Source of the DNA: Caulobacter segnis
GTDB taxonomy: Bacteria; Pseudomonadota; Alphaproteobacteria; Caulobacterales; Caulobacteraceae
Length of the DNA stretch: 64,000 nucleotides
Reading direction: 5' to 3'
Assembly (NCBI RefSeq): GCF_019931575.1
Contig: NZ_CP082923.1
Location: 4,836,001 to 4,900,000 of the forward strand
Of the stretch, positions 38,029-47,423 are shown in pieces. The notes beneath the pieces were generated by a model. The model had not been told where the DNA came from and did not search any database. It was given only the letters and a program-made list of their open reading frames with translations. Position 1 is the first letter of the stretch. The number at the start of each line of letters is the position of its first letter. A program made the translations under genes and the position numbers.

Positions 38029-39726
38029 TCAGGCGGCCTGGCCGACCAGCGTCTTGATCAGGTCCATCGTCTGCGGTGAGTCCTGAAGCTGCTCGCGAGA
38101 CCCCGGATCCCGGGCCAGTTTCAGCGCCTCGACACGGGCTCGGTCGGCGACGGGGCCGGTCGGGCCGGCCTCGCCCATGGCCAGCTTGGCCAGCAGGGTC
38201 AGGCGGTGGGGCAGCGGCGCGGGTGCGCGGACCAGCATGGTCAGCAGCCGCGAGTCCGCCTCGATCAGGGCCCCGATGTCGCCCAGCTTGGCGCAGAGGG
38301 GTTCGTAATCCTCGCGCACCAGGCCCGACCGGGTCAGCGAGCGCTGGAGGACGGCCAGGTGGCTGAGCTTGGCGACCGGCGAGTCCGGCCCCTGGCGCAG
38401 CTCCTTCTCGAAGCGCATGGCGCTGATGTTGGCGTTCAGCCAGCGGGAGGCGTTGCGCTTGTTGACCGCGCCCATGACGTTCTCGGCCAGGCGGATCAGC
38501 ATCTTGATCTCTTCGTGGGCCGAGCGGTCACGGCCCAGAAGCGACTCGATGAAGTCGCCGTTCAGCAGGGTCTTGGAGCGCGTGGTGAAGGCGCCCTGGA
38601 TGTCCTCGGCCTGCAGGATGCGGCCGGCCGCGGCCGTCAGGCTCATGGCCAGGGCGCGCAGGAACTCGATCTCGGCCTCGGCGTCGCTCGGCTTCAGGCG
38701 ACGGACGCCGTTCAGCTCGGTCAGGACGCGTTCGGCGATGGCCTTGCGGACACTGGGGAAATCGTCGCCGGCCAGCCATTCGCTGAGACGACGGGCCGTG
38801 CCCGACAGCTCGGGCATGCAGCCCCGAACGCTGGCCTCGATGCGGATCAGGGCCTCGACGGCGGCGCCGCCGGTCATGCGGGTCATGGCCGCCAGGGTCG
38901 AACCCAGGTCGTCCTTGGTGTCCAGAAGGTCGGCCATGCCGGCGCGCGAGCCGATGATCTCGGCCAGCGGCTGCTCGATGGCGCCCAGGGCGGCGGCGCG
39001 GGCGCGGGGCTCGGTCGGCGCGGCGTCGGCCAGGTCCAGCAGGCGGGCGATCTTCTCCGACCAGTTGGCGGCGGGAGCGATCGAGGCCGCGACGCCGGCG
39101 CCCAGCAGGAAGGCGCGATCCGGGTCCGCGACCAGGCGCTCGGCCGCCTTGGCGAAGCCTTCCTTGTCGAGGTCCGGCAGGTCGCCCTTCTTGAAGGACT
39201 TCATCAGGTTGGCGACGGTGCGCTCGACCAGGCCCTGGAAGTGGCGGATGACCTCGTGCACGGTCTGGCCGCGCGCCTCGGCTTCCGGAATGGCGATCTT
39301 CTGCAGCGCGTGCTGCAGGTCGGTGCCGGAGGCCTCTAGCTGCTCGACCAGATCGGGACGGTGCAGCAGTTCGAACGGGGTGGCCTTGTGCCGGTTCAGC
39401 CAGCCTTCCAGCAGGCGGCCGATACGGTCACGGGCGTGGGCGGTATAGAGGTCGGCGGGCTGCACGCAGAGGGGGTCGCGCTCTTCGACCTCCTTCTTGG
39501 GCTTGCCGCCGTCGACCATGCCCTTGGTGAAGATGGCGATGGACTTGTACTCGCCCGTCGACGGGTCGAGGGTTTCCTTGCTGACGCGAACGGCGACGGC
39601 GCGGCCCTGCTCCAGAACGTCTTCGGCGACCTGCAGCGCGTGCGCGCGGTTCTCCGAGGCGATCTCGAGCGTCCACTGCGCGCCGACTTTCCGCCGGACA
39701 AAAAGCTCGTAATGGACTTGGCTCAT
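38029..39726 (-). CDS. Conserved-type protein of unknown function divergent from chvI
   Basis: A 565-residue soluble protein with no signal peptide or membrane segment and no motif that I recognise. The N-terminal 70 residues (HYELFVRRKVGAQWTLEIASENRAHALQVAEDVL) look like a small alpha/beta domain; the rest is mostly helical and resembles a repeat or scaffold protein. Its start is 246 bp from chvI on the opposite strand. Codon use matches its neighbours, so it is not recently acquired. It could be an envelope-stress or cell-cycle factor, but that rests only on position. Confidence 0.75.
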   Translation of the reverse strand: MSQVHYELFVRRKVGAQWTLEIASENRAHALQVAEDVLEQGRAVAVRVSKETLDPSTGEYKSIAIFTKGMVDGGKPKKEVEERDPLCVQPADLYTAHARDRIGRLLEGWLNRHKATPFELLHRPDLVEQLEASGTDLQHALQKIAIPEAEARGQTVHEVIRHFQGLVERTVANLMKSFKKGDLPDLDKEGFAKAAERLVADPDRAFLLGAGVAASIAPAANWSEKIARLLDLADAAPTEPRARAAALGAIEQPLAEIIGSRAGMADLLDTKDDLGSTLAAMTRMTGGAAVEALIRIEASVRGCMPELSGTARRLSEWLAGDDFPSVRKAIAERVLTELNGVRRLKPSDAEAEIEFLRALAMSLTAAAGRILQAEDIQGAFTTRSKTLLNGDFIESLLGRDRSAHEEIKMLIRLAENVMGAVNKRNASRWLNANISAMRFEKELRQGPDSPVAKLSHLAVLQRSLTRSGLVREDYEPLCAKLGDIGALIEADSRLLTMLVRAPAPLPHRLTLLAKLAMGEAGPTGPVADRARVEALKLARDPGSREQLQDSPQTMDLIKTLVGQAA

Positions 39727-39774
39727 GCCCCACTCGCCCCAGGAAACCTTAATGGTCCAGGAACCCTCACTATG

Positions 39775-39792
39775 GGTCTCAAGACCTTAAGG
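39775..39792. promoter_or_regulatory. Overlapping palindromes in the divergent 565-aa gene/chvI region
   Basis: GGTCT-CA-AGACC at 39775-39786 overlaps CCTTAAGG at 39785-39792. Both lie in the 246-bp promoter region between the unknown gene and chvI. They could be operator sites, but I recognise no known consensus. Confidence 0.3.
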
Positions 39793-39972
39793 TGAGGTTG
39801 AGGCGCCGGTTTTCCGATACAGAGCGGGCGGATAGGCCCCAATCACGCCTTCGTGGGGCCGCAAAGCCCGGCCAGAAGCCTTGGGAAAGCTTTACCGCGC
39901 CACGCGTTGAAGCTGCGTCGGTCGATCGATAAGATCGCCGGACGACGGAAGGTATAGGACAAGAACGACGAA

Positions 39973-40686
39973 ATGGCCGCCATCACCCTCATTGACGACG
40001 ACGAGAACATCGTCGCCTCGGTCTCGCTGGCGCTGGAAAGCCACGGCCACGCGGTGAAGGCCTATTACGACGGGGTCGCGGGGCTCGAGGCCGTCGAGGC
40101 CAGCCCGCCGGACCTGGTGATCCTGGACGTGAAGATGCCTCGCATGGACGGGATGGAGGTGCTGCGGCGCCTGCGCCAGACCTCCGAGATTCCGGTGATC
40201 ATGCTGACGTCCAAGGACGACGAGATCGACGAGATCCTCGGCTTCAACCTCGGCGCCGACGACTACATGCACAAGCCGTTCAGCCAGCGCCTGCTGCTCG
40301 AGCGGGTGAAGGCCGTGCTGCGCCGCGCCCGTCCGGACGAGGAAGAGGTCGGCGGCGCGGCCGCGGCCGGAGCCGCCGGCTCCAAGGTCATGAAGCGCGG
40401 CAAGCTGACCCTCGACCCGGCCCGCCACGACAGCCTGTGGGACGGCCGCCCCGTGCGCCTGACCGTCACCGAGTTCCTGCTGCTGCAGGCCCTGGCCCAG
40501 CGCCCGGGCTTCGTGAAGAGCCGCGACAACCTGATGGACGCCGCCTACGACGATCAGGTCTATGTCGACGACCGCACGATCGACAGCCACATCAAGCGCA
40601 TGCGCAAGAAGTTCCGTCAGGTCGACCCGGAATTCGACTCCATCGAGACCCTGTACGGCGTTGGCTATCGTTACCGCGAAGCCTGA
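39973..40686 (+). CDS. chvI: Response regulator ChvI
   Basis: OmpR-type regulator of 237 residues, partner of ChvG in the alphaproteobacterial envelope/acid-stress system, which in Caulobacter responds to cell-wall stress. The receiver domain shows acidic residues at IDDDEN, phospho-acceptor Asp52 in [13 protein letters not shown] and a Lys in MHKPFS. The C-terminal winged helix ends with [15 protein letters not shown]...[11 protein letters not shown] Glu/Gly/Ala-rich linker of about 20 residues separates the domains. The chvG reading frame probably starts inside its 3' end. Confidence 0.94.
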   Translation: MAAITLIDDDENIVASVSLALESHGHAVKAYYDGVAGLEAVEASPPDLVILDVKMPRMDGMEVLRRLRQTSEIPVIMLTSKDDEIDEILGFNLGADDYMHKPFSQRLLLERVKAVLRRARPDEEEVGGAAAAGAAGSKVMKRGKLTLDPARHDSLWDGRPVRLTVTEFLLLQALAQRPGFVKSRDNLMDAAYDDQVYVDDRTIDSHIKRMRKKFRQVDPEFDSIETLYGVGYRYREA

Positions 40687-42277
40687 GCCGAACGCCGCGG
40701 GCGCGGCTGAACCCAGGCGGCGCTTCGCCTGGCCGCGCGGGTCGCGGCTCGGTCGGCTGATCATCACCCTGAACGTCCTGGCCCTGGCGATCGTGATCGT
40801 CGGGGCCTTGGTGCTGAACGAGCTGCGCTCGGGCCTGATCAACGCCCGGATCGACAGCCTGACCACCCAGGGCCAGCTGATCGCCAAGGTGATCAACGAA
40901 CTGGCCACACAGGGCGACCCCGAGCCCACCCTCGACGCCGCCGCCGCCAGCCAGATCCTGCAGGTGCTGTTCATCCAGCACTCGCAGCGCGCCCGGCTGT
41001 TCGACGCCCAGGGCAAGGTCCTGGCGGATTCCTTCGTGGTCGCCGACCGCGTCGACTGGAAGGTGCTGCCCCCCGCCCGCAAGCCTGGCCAGAACAACGA
41101 CGGCGGCCGTCTGGCCCCGCGTGAGGCGGCCAAGGCCGAGAAAGCGCGCGCGGCGCTCGTCGACGAGGTCGCCCAGGCCGTGCGGAGCGGCCGCGCCGTC
41201 ACCGGCATGCGCGTCTCCGAGGACGGTGAGCGGGTGGTGTCGGTCTCGATTCCGATCCAGCGGGTCCAGGCGGTGCTGGGCGTCCTGACCCTGGAGGCCG
41301 GCGGCGTCGACGAGATCATCTCGGCCGAGCGCAAGGCCCTGCTGCCGTTCATCGTCGTGGCGATGATCGCGATCGTCATCTCCAGCGTTCTGCTGCACCG
41401 CCTGATCGCCGTGCCGGTGCTGCGCCTGGCCCGCGCCGCCGACCATGTCCGCCTGCAGGGCGCACGCGCCATCTCGCTGCCCGACCTCTCCGAGCGCCGC
41501 GACGAGGTCGGCGACCTGTCGCGCTCGCTGGAGGACATGACCCACTCGCTGTCCGAGCGCATGGACGCCATCGAGCGCTTCGCCGCCGACGTGGCCCACG
41601 AGATCAAGAACCCGCTGACCTCGATCCGCTCGGCCATCGAGACCCTGGACCTGGTCAGCGACCCGGCCGCCCGGGCCCGGCTGCTGGCCATCCTGCAGAA
41701 CGACGTCAACCGCCTGGACCGCCTGGTCACCGACATCTCCAACGCCTCGCGCCTGGACGCCGAGCTGTCGCGCGAGCATCCCAAGGTGGTGGACCTCTCG
41801 CGCCTGCTGACCGAGATCGCCGGGCTCTACGAGGCCCAGTTGCGGCCCGGCGAGGCTCCCGGCAGCGTGCGGGTCGGCCTGCGCATCGCCGATCCCTCGC
41901 CGCCTTCCACGATCCTGGGCCGCGAGACGCCGATCGGGCAGGTGTTCCGCAACCTGGTCGACAACGCCCGCTCGTTCAGCCCCGCCGACGGCGAGGTGCG
42001 CATCCAGCTGGCCCGCACCCGTGGCCATCTCCTGGTCATGGTCGAGGACGACGGTCCGGGCATACCGCCCGACAACCTCGAGACCATCTTCGAGCGTTTC
42101 TACACTTCGCGCCCCAAGGGCCGGGCCTTCGGCGGCAATTCGGGCCTGGGCCTGTCGATCGCCCGCCAGATCGTCGAGGCCCACGGCGGGACGATTCGCG
42201 CCGAGAACCGCATGGACATCGCCGGCGGGATCGCCGGCGCCCGCTTCGTGGTCGAGCTGCCGAGCGTCCACGAATGA
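40661..42277 (+). CDS. chvG: Sensor histidine kinase ChvG
   Basis: Membrane kinase of about 538 residues. Two membrane helices ([19 protein letters not shown] and [19 protein letters not shown]) flank a periplasmic sensor domain, followed by HAMP and the H box [21 protein letters not shown]-binding motifs are [15 protein letters not shown] and [11 protein letters not shown]. In relatives the periplasmic ExoR protein inhibits ChvG; no exoR is in the window. I chose the TTG at 40661, overlapping chvI by 26 bp, since no ATG or GTG precedes the first membrane segment. hprK follows with ATGA overlap. Confidence 0.92.
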   Translation: MAIVTAKPEPNAAGAAEPRRRFAWPRGSRLGRLIITLNVLALAIVIVGALVLNELRSGLINARIDSLTTQGQLIAKVINELATQGDPEPTLDAAAASQILQVLFIQHSQRARLFDAQGKVLADSFVVADRVDWKVLPPARKPGQNNDGGRLAPREAAKAEKARAALVDEVAQAVRSGRAVTGMRVSEDGERVVSVSIPIQRVQAVLGVLTLEAGGVDEIISAERKALLPFIVVAMIAIVISSVLLHRLIAVPVLRLARAADHVRLQGARAISLPDLSERRDEVGDLSRSLEDMTHSLSERMDAIERFAADVAHEIKNPLTSIRSAIETLDLVSDPAARARLLAILQNDVNRLDRLVTDISNASRLDAELSREHPKVVDLSRLLTEIAGLYEAQLRPGEAPGSVRVGLRIADPSPPSTILGRETPIGQVFRNLVDNARSFSPADGEVRIQLARTRGHLLVMVEDDGPGIPPDNLETIFERFYTSRPKGRAFGGNSGLGLSIARQIVEAHGGTIRAENRMDIAGGIAGARFVVELPSVHE

Positions 42278-42720
42278 GCGACTCGGATATCCGCCACGCC
42301 GGCCTGATCGCCCTGCGCCAGGACGGCCTGTGGCGCGGCGCGCTGATCGAGGGTCCCTCGGGCGTCGGCAAGAGCGACCTGGCCCTGCGCGCCCTCGAGG
42401 CCGGCTTTCGCCTGGCGGCCGACGACCGCGTGATCGTCTTCACCGCCGGCGGCCGCCTCTATGGCAAAGCTCCCGAGACTCTGGCCGGCCTGATCGAAGT
42501 CCGCGGCCTGGGCGTGGTCGCCGAACCGGCCCTGCCCTTCTGCGAGATCGCCCTGCTGGTCCGCTGCGTCGAGCGTCCCGAGGCCGTCGAACGCCTGCCC
42601 GACCCGCGTTCCGAGGCCATGCTGGGCATTGCCGTCCCCGTCTTCGACCTGTGGCCGCGAGAACCCGCCGCCCCCGCGAAAATCCGACGCATGATGCAGT
42701 CTCTTGGAGTCCAATCCTAA
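42274..42720 (+). CDS. hprK: HPr kinase/phosphorylase, short alphaproteobacterial form
   Basis: A 148-residue protein comprising only the C-terminal catalytic domain of HprK. The P-loop is GPSGVGKS (residues 27-34), and the HprK signature is in RLADDRVIVF...EVRGLGVV. It phosphorylates the regulatory serine of HPr. The N-terminal domain found in Gram-positive HprK (about 310 residues) is absent, which is normal in alphaproteobacteria. Translationally coupled to chvG through ATGA. The operon context links envelope sensing to PTS phosphorylation state. Confidence 0.92.
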   Translation: MSDSDIRHAGLIALRQDGLWRGALIEGPSGVGKSDLALRALEAGFRLAADDRVIVFTAGGRLYGKAPETLAGLIEVRGLGVVAEPALPFCEIALLVRCVERPEAVERLPDPRSEAMLGIAVPVFDLWPREPAAPAKIRRMMQSLGVQS

Positions 42721-42795
42721 CGGGCGTATCAAGGCCGCCCGCGCGACGCTCTCCCGGTCGCGCCGGGAATGGGGATCCCGTTTGAGATACAAGGC

Positions 42796-43203
42796 ATGAT
42801 CGGGCTCGTGATCGTGACGCACGGGCGTCTGGCGGAGGAATTCGTTTCCGCCATGGAGCATGTGGTGGGGCCGCAGGCCGCCGTGAAGGCGATCTGCATC
42901 GGCCCGGAAGACGACATGGAACGTCGCCGCTCGGATATCCTGAAGGCCTGCGCCGCCGTCGATGTCGACAGCGAGGGCGTCATCCTGCTGACCGACATGT
43001 TCGGCGGCACGCCCAGCAACCTGGCCATCTCGGTGATGGAGCAGACCAAGGCCGAGGTCATCGCCGGCCTCAACCTGCCGATGCTGATCAAGCTGGCCAG
43101 CGTGCGCCAGCGCGAGAGCCTGCAGGCCTGCGTCGCCCACGCCCAGGAGGCTGGACGCAAGTACATCTCCGTGGCCTCCTACGTGCTCGCCGGGGAAAAG
43201 TGA
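42796..43203 (+). CDS. PTS system EIIA component, mannose-type
   Basis: A 135-residue EIIA of the mannose/fructose family. The phosphorylated histidine is His9 in MIGLVIVTHGRLAEEF, and the typical LTDMFGGTPSN follows at about residue 70. ATG at 42796 is chosen because the family begins with MIGLVIVTHG. No EIIB, EIIC or EIID is nearby, so it probably serves a regulatory rather than a transport role. HPr overlaps its stop codon. Confidence 0.92.
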   Translation: MIGLVIVTHGRLAEEFVSAMEHVVGPQAAVKAICIGPEDDMERRRSDILKACAAVDVDSEGVILLTDMFGGTPSNLAISVMEQTKAEVIAGLNLPMLIKLASVRQRESLQACVAHAQEAGRKYISVASYVLAGEK

Positions 43204-43478
43204 CGGGCATGACGTCAAGGACGGTCGAGATCATCAACGAGCGCGGCCTGCACGCCCGCGCCTCGGCCAAGTTCGTGAAGACGGCGTCCGGCTTCGACGC
43301 CGAGGTGACCGTCAGCCGCGAAGGGTCATCGGTCGACGCCCGCTCGATCATGGGCCTGATGATGCTGGCCGCCGGCATCGGCTCGACCATCGACATCACC
43401 GCCGAGGGCCCCGAGGCCCAGGCCGCCGTCGAGGCCCTGTGCGAACTGGTCGAGAACCGGTTCGACGAGGAGCGGTAG
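43200..43478 (+). CDS. ptsH: Phosphocarrier protein HPr
   Basis: A 92-residue HPr (or NPr) of the phosphotransferase system. The active-site His18 lies in NERGLHARASAKF and the regulatory serine, Ser49, in DARSIMGLMMLAAG, the target of the HprK encoded two genes upstream. GTG at 43200 overlaps the EIIA stop; ATG at 43209 is an alternative start. Enzyme I (ptsI/ptsP) is not in this window. The operon chvI-chvG-hprK-EIIA-HPr is conserved in alphaproteobacteria. Confidence 0.94.
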   Translation: MTGMTSRTVEIINERGLHARASAKFVKTASGFDAEVTVSREGSSVDARSIMGLMMLAAGIGSTIDITAEGPEAQAAVEALCELVENRFDEER

Positions 43479-43484
43479 GCCGCC

Positions 43485-44873
43485 TCAGCCGCGCGCCAGC
43501 GCCGCCTTCAGCACCTGAAAGACGCGCGGGTCGCGCATCTGCCCGACATTGAACCGCATGAAGTCCGGCGCGGTCTGGGCCGCGCTGAACACGTTTCCCG
43601 GCGCCAGGATCACGTCCTCGTCCAGGGCCAGGCGGGCGACGTTGGACGCGTCCCGGCCGTCCGGCAGCCGTCCCCACAGATAGAACCCGCCGCGCGGCGT
43701 CACCCAGGCGCGTACCCCGAGGTCCGCCAGCCGCGCCGTCGCCTCACGCCGCGCCCCCGACAGCCGTCGCCGCAGCGCCTCGACGTGTCGGCGATAGCCG
43801 CTGTCCATCAGGCTGTCGAAGACCAGTCGGGCGGCCACCGGACTGGCCCCGCCGAAATGGGTGGCGACCTGCAGGTCGACCATCGCCTCGATCCAGTCGG
43901 GCCGCGCGGCGATGTAGCCGCAGCGCGTCGAGGCCGACAGGGTCTTGGAGAAGCTGCCGATGCGGATGACGTTGACCAGGCCGTCGAAGGCCGCCAGGCG
44001 CGGCGAGGGATCGGGCTCGAACTCCGCGAAGATGTCGTCCTCGACGATGACCAGGCCGTGGGCCGAGGCGACCGTCAGCAGCCGGTGAGCGGTCTGTGCC
44101 GACATCGTCGCGCCGGTCGGATTGTGGATCGCCGAATTGGTGATGTAGAGGCGCGGCCTTTCCTCGGCCAGCACTTGCGCGAAGCGCGCCACGTCGGGGC
44201 CCGTCGGCGTATAGGGCGCGCTGACAATCCGCGCCTTGTGGGCCCGCAGCAGGGCCTGGAAGTTGAAGTAGCAGGGATCGTCGACCAGCACCGCGTCGCC
44301 GGGCTTGAGCAGGAACCGGCAGATCAGGTCGATCGCCTGGGTGCCGGACGTGGTCAGCAGCACCTGGTCGGGCCCGATGTCCAGGCCGTCGGCCGCGCCG
44401 CGCCGGGCCAGCAGGCGGCGCAGCTCCGGCAGCCCGCGCGACGGCCCGTAGTCGGCCAGCAGGGCGTCATCGGCGCGGGCCAGGCCGCGCATGGCGCGTC
44501 GCAGGATCGCGTTGGGCATCCAGTCCGGCGGCAGCCAGCCGCAGCCGGGCTTCAGCGCCGCCGCCGTCGCGTCCAGCGACTGGCGCGACACCCACAGCGG
44601 ATCGATGGCGCGATCGGCGCGGGTCTCGAGATCGTTGACGGCCGGCGTGACGGCCCCGGCCGAGACATAGAAGCCCGACCCCGGCCGCGAGAGCACGACG
44701 CCCTCCGAGACCAGGCGGTCATAGGCCTCGACGACGGTCGAGGGCGACGCCTTCAGGGTCGCGGCCAGGGCGCGGATCGAGGGCAGGCGGTCGCCGTGCG
44801 ACAGCGACCGGCTGGCGATCCGGCCGCGGATCGCCGCCATCACCTCGCCTGTCCGGCTCGTGGTCTGGCTCAT
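43485..44873 (-). CDS. MocR-type transcriptional regulator (GntR HTH plus aminotransferase domain)
   Basis: A 462-residue fusion: an N-terminal winged helix (RIASRSLSHGDRLPSIRALA...SPSTVVEAYDRL) followed by a class I aminotransferase-like domain with the PLP lysine in IGSFSKTLSASTRCGYI. Such MocR proteins sense PLP or an amino compound; they usually control a divergent gene, here the EamA exporter at 44995. It is therefore likely that the regulator controls export of an amino acid or related metabolite. The 3' end is only 6 bp from the convergent ptsH. Confidence 0.9.
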   Translation of the reverse strand: MSQTTSRTGEVMAAIRGRIASRSLSHGDRLPSIRALAATLKASPSTVVEAYDRLVSEGVVLSRPGSGFYVSAGAVTPAVNDLETRADRAIDPLWVSRQSLDATAAALKPGCGWLPPDWMPNAILRRAMRGLARADDALLADYGPSRGLPELRRLLARRGAADGLDIGPDQVLLTTSGTQAIDLICRFLLKPGDAVLVDDPCYFNFQALLRAHKARIVSAPYTPTGPDVARFAQVLAEERPRLYITNSAIHNPTGATMSAQTAHRLLTVASAHGLVIVEDDIFAEFEPDPSPRLAAFDGLVNVIRIGSFSKTLSASTRCGYIAARPDWIEAMVDLQVATHFGGASPVAARLVFDSLMDSGYRRHVEALRRRLSGARREATARLADLGVRAWVTPRGGFYLWGRLPDGRDASNVARLALDEDVILAPGNVFSAAQTAPDFMRFNVGQMRDPRVFQVLKAALARG

Positions 44874-44884
44874 GACATCGCCTC

Positions 44885-44913
44885 AACTGTGTGGCTCTTG
44901 ATAGCATACAGTT
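44885..44913. promoter_or_regulatory. Candidate MocR operator in the divergent region
   Basis: AACTGT (44885-44890) and ACAGTT (44908-44913) form an inverted repeat with a 17-bp spacer, located between the MocR gene and the exporter. It begins 12 bp before the MocR start codon, compatible with autoregulation. No consensus is known for this regulator. Confidence 0.35.
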
Positions 44914-44994
44914 CGGTCTAGATTGTACGGATCGTTCCTGGGCCGCGCGCCGCCTTCTCGCCTATGCCTCGACGCTTCTCGCGGGGGACGACGG

Positions 44995-45867
44995 ATGGAA
45001 CAGGCATCGCAGGAATCGGCCAAGGGCTGGGGCAGCGGCCTCCTGGGCGTGATCATCTTCAGCGGCTCGCTGCCGGCCACGCGCGTCGCGGTGGAAGGGT
45101 TCTCGCCGGTGTTCCTGACCTCGGCCCGCGCCGTGATCGCCGCCCTGCTGGGCGCGGTCCTGCTGCTGGCCCTGAAGCAGAAGCCGCCAGCCCGGTCCGA
45201 CCTGCGCGCCCTGGCGGTCGTCGCCCTGGGCGTGGTGGTCGGCTTTCCGCTGCTGACGGCCCTGGCCCTGCGCCACGTCTCGGCGGCCCACTCCATCGTC
45301 TTCGTCGGCCTGCTGCCCCTGGCGACGGCCATCTTCGCCGTGCTGCGCGGCGGCGAGCGACCCCGGCCCGCCTTCTGGATCTTCTCGATCGTCGGCAGCC
45401 TGTCGGTCGCCGGCTTCGCCGTCTCGCGCGGCGGCGCGGGATCGCTGATCGGGGACCTGCTGATGGTGGCGGCGATCGTCGCCTGCGGCCTGGGCTACGC
45501 CGAGGGCGCGGTGCTGTCGCGGCGTCTGGGCGGCTGGCAGGTGATCTGCTGGGCGCTGGTCCTGGCCCTGCCGGTCATGGCCCTGGTTGCTCTCGTCACC
45601 CTGCCCGCCAGCTGGCGCGGTGTCGGGACCCCGGCCTGGCTGGGCCTGGCCTATGTCTCGGTGTTCAGCATGCTGGTCGGCTTCGTGTTCTGGTATCGCG
45701 GCCTGGCCCTGGGCGGCATCGCCAAGGTCGGCCAGCTGCAGCTGCTGCAGCCGTTCTTCGGCCTGGCCCTGGCCGGCCTCCTGCTGCACGAGCCGATAGC
45801 CCCGGCCATGATCGCCGCCGCCGCCGTGATCGTCCTCTGCGTCGCCGGCGCCAAGCGGTTCGCGTGA
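44995..45867 (+). CDS. DMT-superfamily exporter (EamA/RhaT type)
   Basis: A 290-residue inner-membrane transporter with about ten hydrophobic segments in two EamA repeats, the second starting near GDLLMVAAIVACGLGYAEGA. The C-terminal segment GGIAKVGQLQLLQPFFGLALAG carries the typical EamA end motif. ATG at 44995 follows a GGGGGA stretch. It is divergent from the MocR gene, and the pair forms the standard regulator/exporter module for an amino acid or small amine. Substrate not known. Confidence 0.9.
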   Translation: MEQASQESAKGWGSGLLGVIIFSGSLPATRVAVEGFSPVFLTSARAVIAALLGAVLLLALKQKPPARSDLRALAVVALGVVVGFPLLTALALRHVSAAHSIVFVGLLPLATAIFAVLRGGERPRPAFWIFSIVGSLSVAGFAVSRGGAGSLIGDLLMVAAIVACGLGYAEGAVLSRRLGGWQVICWALVLALPVMALVALVTLPASWRGVGTPAWLGLAYVSVFSMLVGFVFWYRGLALGGIAKVGQLQLLQPFFGLALAGLLLHEPIAPAMIAAAAVIVLCVAGAKRFA

Positions 45868-45895
45868 GATAAAGGGGGCGGCGCGGGTCTGGGGA

Positions 45896-46012
45896 GGGTG
45901 GATCTCCGATCTCTCCTCCCCCTCTGGGGGAGGTGGCCCAGAGGGCCGGAGGGAGAAGCCGCATGCCCCCTCAGTCGCTCCGCGACAACGCCCCCAAGAG
46001 GGGAGCAGAATC
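45896..46012. repeat. Dispersed CT/GA-rich intergenic repeat, copy B
   Basis: This roughly 117-bp element contains TCTCCTCCCCCTCTGGGGGAGG followed by GGCCCAGAGGGCC and a final CCCCCAAGAGGGGAG, and resembles the element at 25258-25407. It is in the gap between the EamA gene and the serine hydrolase gene. The remaining 170 bp to 46181 hold only a weak stem (ACGGAGA / TCTCCGT) and no gene. Confidence 0.55.
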
Positions 46013-46181
46013 GGCATTCGGTCGATTTCAGATGTTGGCTCGGCGCTTGGAAGACGGAGAACGCGGCGGCCGCAGGGCGTCCGTCTCCGTTTGAGATAAG
46101 CGAACCGTTCTCTCTGATCAGCCGATAGCTCTGTTGTGTTCCGCCGAGTGAGGCTGCCCCATCTGGCGCCATGAGCGCCGA

Positions 46182-47423
46182 TTAGACCAAGGACTTCAGC
46201 CGGTCGATCCCGGTTGCCTGCCGAACGATCAGGGATGCAAGCGCATTTCCGTTCGCGGCATTGGTGAAGACGACGATCGCTCGCCCGCGGCGGGCGTCGC
46301 CGACGCCCAGCGTTTTGAAGATCCCGTAATTGCTGCCGCTGTGTTGGAACAGCGGGCCCGCTGAAGATTGTTCGAGTTCCCAACCCAGTCCGCGCGCAAT
46401 GTCGCGCCCGCGCACGTCGAGCTGAGGGGTGAGCATCGCCCGCCGGGCCGCATCGCTGATCTCCCAGCCCGCCCGCCCCGGCCGGTCCATCATCAGCAGC
46501 ATGTACCTCGCATAGTCGGACGCCGTCGTCAGGAGCCCGCCCGCCGAATTGACCAGCAGGTCGTGCGTCGACGGCGTCGTCTTCGGATCGGTCTCGCGCA
46601 TCGCCGAGATCGAATCTTCGTAGGTCCATGACGCGATCGGCTTGCGCCACTGCGAAGCGACCCGAAGCAGCCGGTCGCCCAGCTCGCGCGTGGGCTGGGG
46701 AGGAAGCGCCCGCTCGCCTTCTGGAGGCTCGGAATGGCCAAAGACCGCTGACTTGGCGATCTGTTCGTCCCAGCCGAAACTGCTGTGAGACATTCCAGCC
46801 GGACCGAACAGCTTCGCCTGCATCACACTGCCAAGGCCCATTTCCATAATCGTTTCGACGACCAACTGGAGCCAGATGAAGGCTTCGCCCGAATAGGTGT
46901 AACGCGATCCAGGCATTTGACTTGTGACGAGCGGCGCGGAAGCCCAGTTGGGCAAGCCGGTCGAATGCGCCAGCACATGCCGGGCCGTGATCCGTTCCAG
47001 ATTCGGGTCATCACCCAGATTCGCAGGCCGGCGGTACGCGACGAGCGGCGTGTCGAGGTCCAGGCGCTTTTCATCGACCAGCCGCATCACGACATAGGCG
47101 AAGACCGGCTTGGTCATCGATGCCGCTTCAAACAACGTGTCCTCCCGCACAGGGTCGCGGGTGAGAACGTTTTTCACTCCGAAGCTGCCGCTCCAGGTGA
47201 GCTTTCCCCGGTCTATGACTGCAATGGCGACGCCGGGCACCCCGGCAATCCGCATGAAACGTGGAAGCTCCTGAACCAGATCTTCCGACGGAATCCAGGC
47301 GCCGCCGTCCGGGCATCGGGCTCGCGGACGGGCGTGGGCAGACGTCGACCCGCCGCTGACGGTCAGTGCTGCGGATCCAATCAGCAAAGCCCGCCGCGCG
47401 AACATCGTTCCAGAAGGACTCAT
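46182..47423 (-). CDS. Secreted serine hydrolase of the beta-lactamase fold
   Basis: A 413-residue protein with an Arg-rich leader (ARRALLIGSAALTVSGG) that suggests a signal peptide, possibly Tat-type. SxxK is Ser102-Met-Thr-Lys105 in EAASMTKPVF, the YxN-like motif is in YTYSGEAF with Gly in place of Asn, and the third motif is HSGSNYG. Two ATG starts (47423, 47405) are plausible. The codons are less GC-rich at third positions than neighbouring genes, hinting at acquisition. Likely an esterase or D-Ala-type peptidase; not clearly a resistance gene. Confidence 0.85.
   Translation of the reverse strand: MSPSGTMFARRALLIGSAALTVSGGSTSAHARPRARCPDGGAWIPSEDLVQELPRFMRIAGVPGVAIAVIDRGKLTWSGSFGVKNVLTRDPVREDTLFEAASMTKPVFAYVVMRLVDEKRLDLDTPLVAYRRPANLGDDPNLERITARHVLAHSTGLPNWASAPLVTSQMPGSRYTYSGEAFIWLQLVVETIMEMGLGSVMQAKLFGPAGMSHSSFGWDEQIAKSAVFGHSEPPEGERALPPQPTRELGDRLLRVASQWRKPIASWTYEDSISAMRETDPKTTPSTHDLLVNSAGGLLTTASDYARYMLLMMDRPGRAGWEISDAARRAMLTPQLDVRGRDIARGLGWELEQSSAGPLFQHSGSNYGIFKTLGVGDARRGRAIVVFTNAANGNALASLIVRQATGIDRLKSLV

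Noticed and set aside
46182-47423. Interpretation of the secreted hydrolase as an antibiotic-resistance beta-lactamase
   Set aside because: SxxK is present, but the YxN position is Gly and the protein resembles esterase or peptidase members of the fold; resistance cannot be claimed.
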